DNA from: JBCBKZ01 sp039026975
Lineage (GTDB): Bacteria; Bacteroidota; Bacteroidia; J057
Length of the DNA stretch: 18,305 nt
Assembly: GCA_039026975.1 (NCBI GenBank)
Contig: JBCCLI010000094.1
Coordinates: 1 to 18,305, forward strand
Direction: 5' to 3'
The notes under the pieces were generated by a model that saw nothing but the letters and a program-made list of their open reading frames with translations, did not search any database and was not told the DNA's origin. Below, in pieces: positions 7,269 through 16,361 of this stretch. The position numbers and the translations under genes were made by a program. Positions within the stretch are counted from its first letter, which is position 1, and the number at the start of each line of letters is the position of its first letter.

Positions 7269-10200
7269 TTGTCTAACTTAAGTGTTACGCTGTTGGTATT
7301 GACGCTGACGGCCATATTTGGTGTTGATCCTCTTGCTGAAAACAATGGCGTTTCTGGCGAGCCTGTTATAATCACCTTTGATGATAGTGGACTCGATATA
7401 CCTAATGCTGTTGTTTATGAAGATACTTCCAAAAAGAAAAAGAATCCTAATCAAAGGGTAGGGGATGCCACTCGGCAGGAATATGTATCCCCCCTGTATC
7501 TTAAAAACCCCAATAACTATAAAATCGAATTTGAGCTGGATGAAGATAGGTGGGGCTATAACATTCGAGAAAAAATTGGAGAAACAGACATTAGGAGATC
7601 TTCCTACATTTCCTTTGAAGACTACATAAAATACAGGAGAGAGCAGGGGATGTCTGAGTACTTCAGGGAAATGGCTGTTACTTCAGAAGAAGAAGTGCGC
7701 AAAGGCCTGATTCCTACCTTTGACCTGGGAGAAATATCAGATATCTTCGGAGGAGGGACCATATCAGTGAGGCCTACCGGTTATGCCACTTTAGACTTCT
7801 CCATAGATAGAAATATCACTAAAAATCCAGCCCTAAACATACGGCAGCAGCGGGTAACCACCTTTAATTTTGACCAGCAGATACAGCTCGGCGTTATAGG
7901 GGAAATTGGGAATCTTATGCGGCTAAATGCCAATTTTGATACCCAGGCTACCTTTGACTTTGAGAATGAATTAAAGTTAGCTTATACAGGTACTGAAGAT
8001 CAGATTCTTCAAAGTGTAGAGGCAGGAAACGTAAGTATGCAATTGGGGAACTCACTGATGCAGGGCCGTCAAAACCTCTTTGGGGTGAAAGCAGAATTAA
8101 AATTTGGCCCTGTAAGAGTTACGGGAATAGCCTCCACAGAGCGAGGGCAGGTGGAAACTGTCAACGTACGCGGTGGGGGAGATGGAGCTGTAGAAACGCC
8201 CTTTGAAAAAGAAGCCATAGACTATGACCTAAATAGGCACTTTTTCCTTTCCCATTATTTTAGGTCCCGTTATGAAACGGCTATAGCTACCAATTTTCCT
8301 TTGGTTACCTCTAATGTGAGAATCAATAGAGTGGAAGTTTGGATAGAAAGAGGAGGAGCTACCAGAGACACGCGTAATGCCATAGGTTTTACAGACCTGG
8401 GAGAAACTAATTTTAGTGTTACAGGCCCACCCCCCAACAATAGTCGTGAGGGAGGAACTTTATTTAACCCTCCGCTTATCCAGGATTTAGGAGTGTCTCC
8501 CTTTCCAGATAATGATGCCAATGATCTCTACAGCCAGGTCACAGCGAATCCAAGCGTAAGAGAACTGAATTCAGCAGCTTTAGCACTTGAAGGCTTAGGG
8601 TTTGGCAATACCCTGGACTTTGAGATTGCGGGGAATATGCGTAAGCTCCAGCCTAATGAGTTTAGCGTTAACTCTCAGCTCGGATATGTCTCTTTGAATT
8701 CTCCCATCCCTACTGATCAGGTACTCTTTGTAGCCTTTGAATACTCCCTGAATGGGCAAACCTTCCAGGTGGGAGAATTCTCACAGGATGTAAACGCAGA
8801 TGGACTTAACTCCAATGTGCTATTTCTAAAGTTACTGAAATCTTCTGTCCTAAGACCTACTACCCAATCCCCAGCCACTGGTAGCGTAATCGCCTATCCC
8901 CCATGGGATCTGATGATGAAAAATATCTATAACATTGGTTACGGGATTAAGCGTGATGGCTTTTTTATGGACATCTACTATGAGTCAGGAACCTCAGCGG
9001 GTAAGATCAATTTTCTTCCAGATGGAACCCTGAAAAATAAGCCCCTGATCCAGGTGATGAATGTGGATAAGCTGACTAACCATACGGCTCCCGGAGCTGA
9101 CTTCCGGTTTGACTTTGTGGAAGGGATCACCATAGTTTCTGATAAAGGGCTACTCATCTTCCCTGTTCTGGAACCCTTTGGAGGCCACCTCGCCAAGCGC
9201 TTGGGGAATGAGAATGATTCTGCTAACTATGTATTCCAAGCCTTATATGATGATACCCCCATAGGTGCTGCTCAGCTGTTTCCCCATTTGAACCGCTTCA
9301 CCATGGAGGGCTACTATCAGTCTACCTCTAGCGCTGGCGGCGGTGGAGGGGTAAGAGAGATACCCCTGAATGCCTTTAACATCAACAAGGAAAGTGTCAC
9401 GGTAACAGCAGGGGGACGTCTTCTGACTCCTGGGGTGGACTATGAAGTAGATGAGTTTGGGGGTAAAGTGAGAATCATCAACCCCGCCCTACAAAACACC
9501 AATCAAGACATACAAGTAAACTACGAGAGTTCTTCCCTCTACAACATCCAAACTAAAACCCTATTGGGGGCCAGAGCTGAATTTAGCAAGAGTGAAGATT
9601 TTACCCTAGGGGCTACTATCCTCAACTTGCGTGAGCAACCCTTTAACCAAAAGACTACGCTGGGAGATGAGCCCATCAATAACACCCTATGGGGATTAGA
9701 TGCTGGTCTGAGGAAGGAGTCTGACCTGATTACGAAGCTGGTAGATAAACTTCCGCTCATTAGTACCAAAGAAACTTCTAGTATCAATATGGCAGGTGAA
9801 TTTGCACAGTTCATTCCCGGCCAGCCCAGGGTAGTACAAAATGAGCAGGACAGAGGAATCGTATTTCTGGATGACTTTGAAGCTGCCAAAACTCCTTTTA
9901 GCCTGCAAGGATTCCAGCGCTGGAGCCTGGCGTCTGTACCGCAAGGAGAAGATGGAGATGTGCTAAGAGGTATTAATAGGCTACCTAATGGGAATGATGA
10001 ACTGTCCCTGGGATATACCCGTGCTAAGCTAAACTGGTATCAGATAGACCAGGGGTTTTATCAGGGCTTGATAGATACAGAAGAAGATGACCTGCTGGAT
10101 AACTATACCCGTAGAATAGACCCTAATGAGATATTTCCTACAGCGAGGAGGGCTTTTGGGACTAACATCCAGTTTACCTTTGACCTGAGGTACCAGCCTG

Positions 10201-13200
10201 CGGTCAGAGGGCCTTATAACTATCAAGCTAATCCCACCAGGGTAAATCCTAATGGAACCTTCGCTCTTCCGGAAGAGAACTGGGCGGGGATCATGCGAGA
10301 AATAGATATTAATAATGACTTTGAAGCCACTAATGTGGAATTCCTGGAGTTTTGGATGATGGATCCCTTTCTTGATAATCCTACCAGTGAAGGGGGAGAT
10401 TTCTACATTAACCTGGGATTGATTAGTGAGGATATTCTCCCTGATGGAGCCTTAAGTAGAGAGAATGCTTTACCAGAAGGAGGAGGCGCTTCAGCTAACC
10501 TGGATACTACAGCTTGGGCATTCACGCCTTTAGGGGCTAATCCAGTAGCGGCTTTTAGTAATAATGCGGGGGCAAGGCAGAATCAGGATGTGGGATTTGA
10601 TGGGATGAGTGATGCTGCGGAGCAAAGTTTCTTCCAGGATTACCTGGACCAGCTAGTGCTGGCAGGGCTGGGTGTAAATGCCTTAGAGGAAGCTCGAAAT
10701 GATCCTAGCTCAGATAATTTCCGCCACTTTAGGGATGGGATATATGAGGATAGAGCAGCGCCTATTTTGGAAAGATATAGTGAGTTCAACGGCCCACATG
10801 GCAATTCTCCAGAAGGAAATAATAACCAGAATTTTACTACCCAGAGCACCCAGGTGCCAGATACAGAGGACTTGAATGAAAATGGGAGCCTCAATAGAAA
10901 TGAGCAATACTGGGAATATAAAATTCGGGTGAGGCCCCAAGATCTGATCCCCGGTTCTAATTTCATTGTGGACTCCATCAGAAGGGAAGACTTCCAGGTA
11001 GGTACCGCCGGAAATACAGTAGATGTTACCTGGTACCAGTTCCGAATCCCCATAGCGGCTGGTAAGTCAGTAAACGGAATAAACAACTTCAAGTCCATCA
11101 ACTTCATGCGTATGTACATGGCGGGCTGGCAGGAAGAGGTGATTATGCGTATGACGGAGTTCCAACTAGTCTCCACCCAATGGCTGAGATATAGAGAGTC
11201 TCTTAGGGAAGGACAAGTAGCGTTAAATCCTCCGGAGCCGCCTTTCGCAGAGTTTGAAGTAGGGACCCTAAGTTTGGAAGAAAACTCCCAAAAGACGCCT
11301 TTTCCCTATGTGCTGGCCCCGGGCGTAGTTCAGCAGTCTATCAACGGAAATACCCAAGCGGGCTTTCTCCAAAATGAACGCTCCCTACAGATGCGTATCT
11401 GTAACCTGGATGATGGAGATGCACGAGCTATCTTTAAGTATAACCAGCAGAACAGAGACTTCCGCCAGTATGATAGCCTTCGCATGTGGGTGCACGCAGA
11501 ACCCATTGAAGACGCTCTGGTAGCTAGCAACTTCAATACGGAGGGAGACGCTGTAGCCTTTATTAGACTGGGATTAGATAATGATTTCAACTACTATGAA
11601 TATGAAATTCCGCTCGCTCCCTCACCCCCAGGGGGGGTAAGTAGAGAGGCTGTGTGGGCAAATGAGTTTAACTTTCAGTTAGAAAAGCTATCTCTAGGTA
11701 AGCTTCAACGAAATGGAGAGACATTCCCTGTAAATGAGCGCTACCTCTTTGATAACCTTAATGGGGCCGGATTAGAGGAAGGACATAAGATTTACATAAA
11801 GGGTACGCCCAAGCTTTCTGATATCAGGAATATCATGATAGGGGTACGAAACCCCAAAGACCCAAATGCCCAGCCCATATGTATAGAGGTGTGGGTCAAT
11901 GAGCTCAGGCTGACGGATTTTGATAAGTCTAGCGGCTGGGCGGCCAGGGCTAGTATGGACTTAAAGCTAGCTGATGTGGCTAATGTAAATGCGAGTTTCT
12001 CTAGACGTACCGCTGGGTTTGGTCCCTTGGAACAGCGGGTTTCTGATAGACCGCTGGAAGAGTCTACCCGCTATGACATAGCAGTGAACTTTAATCTCCA
12101 TAAGCTCACCCCTAAGAAATGGGGGCTACAGATGCCGGTCTATGCTACTTACGGAGAACAAATCATAGAACCGGAATTTGATCCACGGGAAGCAGATGTG
12201 CAAGTGGAAAATATAGAGTCAGCCTCAGAGCTTAAGCAAATAAGGGATTTTAGAAGATCCCGCAGTATAGCCATGAATAATTGGCGGAAGCTTAAAACTG
12301 GGGAAAACCCCAAAAAGAACTTTTGGGACATAGAAAATTTTGACTTTACCTATGCATATAATGAGGAATTAGCTACTAGTTCTGTCATAGAAAGAAGGTT
12401 CTCCACCATTCATAGAGGGGCTATTAATTACCGCTACGCTTTTAAACCGGTAAGTATAGAGCCTTTCAAAAATGTCAAAGAAAACAATCCACTTAAGCTG
12501 ATTAACTTTTCTCCAGTCCCTTCCTCTGTATCAGTTTCAGTTATTGGAAATAGGCAGTTTGAGGAAAGGAGGCTAAGACCTGCAAATCAGTTTGGAGGAT
12601 TAGTGGAGCCTACTTTCACTAAGAATTTCATGATTACCAGGAATTATAATCTGGTATGGAACTTCACCAAGAACCTCCAGTTGAATTTTAATGCAGTCAA
12701 TAATTCTCGGGTAGATGAAGTACGAGGGTACTTTGAAACGGCAGATCAGTTTGAGAGGGATTCTATAGGAACCCTACGAGATAACTTACTGAGCTTTGGA
12801 AGGGGAGTAGACACTGTTTTCTCAGAGGTTGATGGGGTCACTAAAAGATTCATCAGAAGGAGAGAGAATCTCATCAATATGGGCCGTACCACTGGCTATA
12901 CCCATAATATTAACCTGACTTATCAGCTTCCCTTTGCTCAATTTAAGTGGCTTGATTGGTTATCTGGAAATGTTACCTATGCAGCTAATTTTACCTGGCA
13001 ACAAGCACCTGAAATCAACAAAAATTTAGGAGCTACCATTTCTAATACCCAAAATATTCAAGCCTCTGGCAGGGTGAACCTGAAAGGCCTATACTCCAAG
13101 TTTGGATTCTTGAAAAACATCCAGGATGAGTATGATAGAAAGGGTAGGCAGAAACAGCAGCGTAACCCTGCCCAGCGAGAGGAGCAACGGCAAATTCCGA

Positions 13201-14777
13201 GTAAACCACCTGCTGTCCCTAAGGATACTACTAGAGGGCCTGACCCTTTCCGTTTCTTGAAGCTGGCCCTTAATGAGGTGCTTCGAATAGGGATGAGCCT
13301 CGAAAATATAGATGCTAATTTTACTCAAAATAGTAATACGGTACTACCTGGCTACTTGCCCAGGACGGATAATTTTGGGCTTGATTTTGGGTATCAGGAT
13401 ACCTTCGCTAATAGAACCTCTCCATTACTTCCACCCACCACTGGATTTATCCTTGGCAGCCAAAAAGATATTAGAGGGATAGCGGCCGAAAATGGATGGA
13501 TTACACGAGATACAACCTTATCTAATCTGTTCTTAAATAATAAAAGTACACAGTTTACGGCTCGGACAGCCATAGAGCCCTTTAGAGGTTTCCGCATTGA
13601 GCTGTCCATGAATAGAAGTCAAACCCGTAATAACAGTTCCTTCTACAGATGGGTAACTGATCCTACGCTGCCAGAGGGGGGAAGCTATCAGGAGATAGAT
13701 CCTCTGTCTACCGGTAATTTTAATATGTCCTACATCTTTGCCAATACGGCATTTGAAAAGTTGACAGAGCGGGTAACAAGGGACAGCATCACCTTTGATG
13801 CCATCGCTAATTCGGCTGCTTTCGAAGAATTCTCTACTAACAGGCAAATTATTTCAGCCAGGCGTGCGGGTCTTACCCCTAATTTGAATGCCCTCAGTAG
13901 ACAAGGAGAAGTAGAAGGAGGCTATCAAAATGGGTATTTAGGAAATAACCAGGACGTACTTCTTCCCGCTTTCCTATCAGCATACGGGATTATAGGCCCT
14001 CAAAAAATTACGCTGAAAACCTTCCCCTTAATTCCATTACCTAACTGGAGCATAAACTATAATGGCCTGACTAATCTCCCCTTCCTCAAGGAGGTCTTTA
14101 ATTCCATTACGCTTAAACATACATACAGGGCCAGTTACTCCATCGGTAGTTTTAATAATAATATCAATGCTGAGCTAGCCAATGGATTCCCTGCCAACAC
14201 ACTGGTATTTAGAGAAGACGCTAACGGACAACCCCTGGAAAACTTCCAGACAGAAGATAATATAGCCTCCGTATCCATTAGGGAAGACTTTTCTCCCCTA
14301 ATAGGAATTAACATGACCATGAAAAATGGTGTTACTGCCAGCATAGACTATAAGCGCGGCAGAATGTTAAACCTGAGTGTAGGAACCATGCAGCTTTCTG
14401 AGCTTCATAATCAAGATCTGGCAGTCATGATAGGATATAGAAAGGATAAGCTGGACTGGCAGTTCTCATTTATGGGGCGTGATTTTGACTTGCAGAACAG
14501 TATGAATGCCCAGCTTAGGTTGACTATGAGAGACACACGTGAGTTCAATAGGAGTATTGTCTTTGATCCATCTAATCCGGATGAAGCCCTGGACCCACAG
14601 TATACTCGTGGTACACTCAACTGGATCATTTCTCCCTCCATAGACTATGTGGTCAACACCAGGCTAAACCTAAAACTCTTCTACGAGCAGAACATCAACA
14701 GGCCTTACACCTCACAGTCCTTTGATACCTCCTTCGCCAGTGGTGGAGTTCAGATCAGGTTTACACTTTCGAACTAG
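7269..14777 (+). CDS. sprA: SprA, giant outer-membrane translocon of the type IX secretion system
   Basis: SprA (Sov in Porphyromonas) forms the 36-stranded outer-membrane barrel through which T9SS cargo and gliding adhesins leave the cell; the F. johnsoniae protein is about 2,400 residues. This one is 2,502 and appears intact. Family hallmarks include the N-terminal SprA block at about residues 167-310 (GYATLDFSIDRN, QLGVIGEIGNLMRLNANFDT, SMQLGNSLMQGRQNLFGVK), the FLDDFEAAKTPFSLQGF segment near 865-880, and a long series of aromatic beta strands ending in SGGVQIRFTLSN. A charged, Gln/Pro-rich linker lies near 1957-1990. The start is the TTG at 7269; an in-frame TAA at 7254 rules out anything earlier. 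The N-terminus is hydrophobic (SVTLLVLTLTAIFG) but lacks the usual Lys/Arg of a signal peptide, which is odd for an exported protein. The gcvH gene found after sprA in some relatives is absent here. Confidence 0.97.
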   Translation: MSNLSVTLLVLTLTAIFGVDPLAENNGVSGEPVIITFDDSGLDIPNAVVYEDTSKKKKNPNQRVGDATRQEYVSPLYLKNPNNYKIEFELDEDRWGYNIREKIGETDIRRSSYISFEDYIKYRREQGMSEYFREMAVTSEEEVRKGLIPTFDLGEISDIFGGGTISVRPTGYATLDFSIDRNITKNPALNIRQQRVTTFNFDQQIQLGVIGEIGNLMRLNANFDTQATFDFENELKLAYTGTEDQILQSVEAGNVSMQLGNSLMQGRQNLFGVKAELKFGPVRVTGIASTERGQVETVNVRGGGDGAVETPFEKEAIDYDLNRHFFLSHYFRSRYETAIATNFPLVTSNVRINRVEVWIERGGATRDTRNAIGFTDLGETNFSVTGPPPNNSREGGTLFNPPLIQDLGVSPFPDNDANDLYSQVTANPSVRELNSAALALEGLGFGNTLDFEIAGNMRKLQPNEFSVNSQLGYVSLNSPIPTDQVLFVAFEYSLNGQTFQVGEFSQDVNADGLNSNVLFLKLLKSSVLRPTTQSPATGSVIAYPPWDLMMKNIYNIGYGIKRDGFFMDIYYESGTSAGKINFLPDGTLKNKPLIQVMNVDKLTNHTAPGADFRFDFVEGITIVSDKGLLIFPVLEPFGGHLAKRLGNENDSANYVFQALYDDTPIGAAQLFPHLNRFTMEGYYQSTSSAGGGGGVREIPLNAFNINKESVTVTAGGRLLTPGVDYEVDEFGGKVRIINPALQNTNQDIQVNYESSSLYNIQTKTLLGARAEFSKSEDFTLGATILNLREQPFNQKTTLGDEPINNTLWGLDAGLRKESDLITKLVDKLPLISTKETSSINMAGEFAQFIPGQPRVVQNEQDRGIVFLDDFEAAKTPFSLQGFQRWSLASVPQGEDGDVLRGINRLPNGNDELSLGYTRAKLNWYQIDQGFYQGLIDTEEDDLLDNYTRRIDPNEIFPTARRAFGTNIQFTFDLRYQPAVRGPYNYQANPTRVNPNGTFALPEENWAGIMREIDINNDFEATNVEFLEFWMMDPFLDNPTSEGGDFYINLGLISEDILPDGALSRENALPEGGGASANLDTTAWAFTPLGANPVAAFSNNAGARQNQDVGFDGMSDAAEQSFFQDYLDQLVLAGLGVNALEEARNDPSSDNFRHFRDGIYEDRAAPILERYSEFNGPHGNSPEGNNNQNFTTQSTQVPDTEDLNENGSLNRNEQYWEYKIRVRPQDLIPGSNFIVDSIRREDFQVGTAGNTVDVTWYQFRIPIAAGKSVNGINNFKSINFMRMYMAGWQEEVIMRMTEFQLVSTQWLRYRESLREGQVALNPPEPPFAEFEVGTLSLEENSQKTPFPYVLAPGVVQQSINGNTQAGFLQNERSLQMRICNLDDGDARAIFKYNQQNRDFRQYDSLRMWVHAEPIEDALVASNFNTEGDAVAFIRLGLDNDFNYYEYEIPLAPSPPGGVSREAVWANEFNFQLEKLSLGKLQRNGETFPVNERYLFDNLNGAGLEEGHKIYIKGTPKLSDIRNIMIGVRNPKDPNAQPICIEVWVNELRLTDFDKSSGWAARASMDLKLADVANVNASFSRRTAGFGPLEQRVSDRPLEESTRYDIAVNFNLHKLTPKKWGLQMPVYATYGEQIIEPEFDPREADVQVENIESASELKQIRDFRRSRSIAMNNWRKLKTGENPKKNFWDIENFDFTYAYNEELATSSVIERRFSTIHRGAINYRYAFKPVSIEPFKNVKENNPLKLINFSPVPSSVSVSVIGNRQFEERRLRPANQFGGLVEPTFTKNFMITRNYNLVWNFTKNLQLNFNAVNNSRVDEVRGYFETADQFERDSIGTLRDNLLSFGRGVDTVFSEVDGVTKRFIRRRENLINMGRTTGYTHNINLTYQLPFAQFKWLDWLSGNVTYAANFTWQQAPEINKNLGATISNTQNIQASGRVNLKGLYSKFGFLKNIQDEYDRKGRQKQQRNPAQREEQRQIPSKPPAVPKDTTRGPDPFRFLKLALNEVLRIGMSLENIDANFTQNSNTVLPGYLPRTDNFGLDFGYQDTFANRTSPLLPPTTGFILGSQKDIRGIAAENGWITRDTTLSNLFLNNKSTQFTARTAIEPFRGFRIELSMNRSQTRNNSSFYRWVTDPTLPEGGSYQEIDPLSTGNFNMSYIFANTAFEKLTERVTRDSITFDAIANSAAFEEFSTNRQIISARRAGLTPNLNALSRQGEVEGGYQNGYLGNNQDVLLPAFLSAYGIIGPQKITLKTFPLIPLPNWSINYNGLTNLPFLKEVFNSITLKHTYRASYSIGSFNNNINAELANGFPANTLVFREDANGQPLENFQTEDNIASVSIREDFSPLIGINMTMKNGVTASIDYKRGRMLNLSVGTMQLSELHNQDLAVMIGYRKDKLDWQFSFMGRDFDLQNSMNAQLRLTMRDTREFNRSIVFDPSNPDEALDPQYTRGTLNWIISPSIDYVVNTRLNLKLFYEQNINRPYTSQSFDTSFASGGVQIRFTLSN

Positions 14778-14880
14778 GGTTTTTATCCTATGTCCACAGT
14801 TTAGCCACTTTTCGTGAATAGGCATCATACGTGATAAGGAATCTTTTAGCTTCCTTCTGTACTCATGTTATTGATCTTCA

Positions 14881-14916
14881 ATCTGAAGTATTTTATGTAT
14901 TCATGTAACTTCAGAT
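14881..14916. promoter_or_regulatory. 9-bp inverted repeat upstream of the first AAA ATPase
   Basis: ATCTGAAGT (14881-14889) and ACTTCAGAT (14908-14916) are perfect reverse complements separated by 18 bases and end 33 bases before the ATPase start. The spacing suits an operator for a dimeric regulator or an RNA hairpin in the leader. Part of it (TGAAGTnTTTTAT-like) resembles a sequence near 17586-17600, ahead of the second ATPase. No regulator gene is nearby. Confidence 0.3.
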
Positions 14917-14949
14917 AACTAATTCTCTAAATTTAACTAAATTGGAAGA

Positions 14950-16095
14950 ATGAATTTAGTAAAATACATACCTAGAAGTTACGAGCAGACCATCAAATCA
15001 GATTTAGCAAATAGCCATAAGATCCTGATGCTGTTTGGCCCACGCCAGGTGGGTAAAACTACATTAGCCAGAAAAATTCTAGCTGATTTTAAGGGAAAGA
15101 CACTTGAAATCAATGCAGATATTCTTCAATACAGTGAGGTGTTGAAGTCAAGAGACATAAGGAGACTAGGGGGATTAGTGGAAGGCTATGATTTGCTATT
15201 TATAGACGAGGTCCAACGTATTCCTGATATAGGGATCAATCTTAAAATTCTATTTGACCAGTTTCCAGGTCTGAGGATTTTGATTACAGGCTCCTCATCT
15301 CTTGAGTTAGCCAACCAAACTAGGGAAGCTTTAACAGGTCGTACCCTCACTTATCAGCTATTTCCGGTGGCAGTTCAAGAACTAAAACAAGTTCTCAGCC
15401 CATTCGATCTTCATCAGAGACTGGAAGAGTTTCTCATCTTCGGGATGTACCCAGATATCCTACAACAGCAGAACCGAGAGACTAAAATCCGCTATTTAAG
15501 GGAACTTGTAGGCGCCTACCTTTACAAGGATATTTTGGAACTGACAAATATTAAGCATTCCGAGAAACTAGGAGATTTATTACGATTACTAGCTTTCCAG
15601 ATTGGCTCACAAGTATCGCTGACAGAGCTAGGAAAACAGTTAGGATTAGCAAAGGAAACAGTAGAGACATATCTGGATTTACTGGAAAAGTCCTTTGTCA
15701 TTTTCAAGTTACGTGGATTTAGCCGAAATCTTAGAAAAGAGGTTTCGAAAATGAGTAAGTATTATTTTTATGATCTAGGAGTTCGGAACACCTTGATTGA
15801 GAATTTTAATCTTCCCAATTACAGAGGGGATATGGGCCAGCTTTGGGAGAACTTCCTTATGGTGGAGCGCCTTAAATATCAGGCATATACCTTATCTGCT
15901 TCCAATAAATACTTCTGGCGTACTTATGATCAGCAAGAACTGGACTACCTGGAAGAATATGGGGGTAGGTTATCTGCCTATGAATTTAAGCTGAAGCCTC
16001 GAAATAAGAAGGCGCCAGTAGCATGGCGAAACGCCTATCCAGCTGCTACCTTTGAGGTCATACATGAACAAAATTACTTAGACTTCATTTCTTAG
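14950..16095 (+). CDS. AAA_14/DUF4143 ATPase with PD-(D/E)XK-like C-terminus
   Basis: 381-residue member of the AAA ATPase (AAA_14) plus DUF4143 family, widespread in bacteria and archaea but without a settled function. Walker A is GPRQVGKT (30-37), Walker B is LLFIDE (82-87) and a sensor-1-like ITGSSS lies at 112-117. A middle helical or winged-helix-like part (about 200-260, LTELGKQLGLAKETVETYLDLLEKSF with helix-turn-helix character) leads into DUF4143. Near the C-terminus D332 and E345-F-K347 fit a D...ExK pattern, consistent with the nuclease-like fold assigned to DUF4143. Nuclease activity is not established. The product is full length. It stands alone after sprA and points toward the cyclase relic and the second, divergent paralogue. 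Such genes often look mobile. Confidence 0.9.
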   Translation: MNLVKYIPRSYEQTIKSDLANSHKILMLFGPRQVGKTTLARKILADFKGKTLEINADILQYSEVLKSRDIRRLGGLVEGYDLLFIDEVQRIPDIGINLKILFDQFPGLRILITGSSSLELANQTREALTGRTLTYQLFPVAVQELKQVLSPFDLHQRLEEFLIFGMYPDILQQQNRETKIRYLRELVGAYLYKDILELTNIKHSEKLGDLLRLLAFQIGSQVSLTELGKQLGLAKETVETYLDLLEKSFVIFKLRGFSRNLRKEVSKMSKYYFYDLGVRNTLIENFNLPNYRGDMGQLWENFLMVERLKYQAYTLSASNKYFWRTYDQQELDYLEEYGGRLSAYEFKLKPRNKKAPVAWRNAYPAATFEVIHEQNYLDFIS

Positions 16096-16167
16096 GAGGT
16101 TCCTCTTATTCGTCTTTAGCATAGATAGAAATATTAACTTCTTTGTAATTTCTGAATATCTATTATT

Positions 16168-16336
16168 ATGCCTACCACCCGCCTCGCTGCTATCATGTTT
16201 ATTCCGATACATCGGAATCGTGTATACGGCTATGATGCAGCGTAATCAGGCGGAGGCCATGGCATTAGTAAAGGGATATGAGGCCGTCCTTAAAGCACGC
16301 ATACAGGCACATAGAGGAAAACTTCTTCAGACCTAT
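16168..16336 (+). repeat. 169-bp direct repeat, copy A
   Basis: Aligns without gaps to 17672-17840 at a constant offset of 1,504 bases. By hand I count 16 mismatches (about 90.5% identity). The mismatches avoid the centre: 16192-16255 has one, whereas the first 24 bases have four and the last 81 have eleven. Similarity fades after 16336. Confidence 0.93.
16201..16218. repeat. 18-bp perfect palindrome inside cyclase relic copy 1
   Basis: ATTCCGAT-AC-ATCGGAAT has eight-base arms that are exact reverse complements around a two-base centre. It replaces the codons for the cyclase Thr-Asp-Ile metal-binding segment and sits at the reading-frame break. An identical copy lies at 17705-17722. Confidence 0.85.
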
Positions 16337-16361
16337 AGAGATGAAAGTCAATAAGCCTTTA

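Larger units (their letters stand above)
16168..16354 (+). pseudogene. class III adenylate/guanylate cyclase relic, copy 1 (N-terminal fragment, frameshifted)
   Basis: From the ATG at 16168 the frame reads MPTTRLAAIMF, the typical beginning of a class III nucleotidyl cyclase domain, but then runs out of family frame and stops at 16243-16245. In the next frame the family resumes with IVYTAMMQRNQAEAM, KGYEAVLKARIQ and KLLQTY, ending RDESQ then TAA at 16352. The expected metal-binding TDIVGYT segment is destroyed at the frame junction, where an 18-bp palindrome sits. About 60 of the roughly 150-200 catalytic residues remain, so it cannot be an active cyclase. The stop lies seven bases before the 3' end of the convergent second ATPase gene. 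The frame-1 peptide (25 residues) could still be translated; there is no evidence that it is. Confidence 0.72.

Noticed and set aside
10640..11176. 178-codon open frame on the minus strand inside sprA
   Set aside because: It lies wholly antisense to a well-supported SprA region, has no family resemblance and its composition looks like a complement of coding sequence.
16201..16218. Frame break in the cyclase relic as a sequencing error
   Set aside because: The same break with the same palindrome occurs in a second, diverged copy 1,504 bases away, and copy 2 carries an additional deletion.
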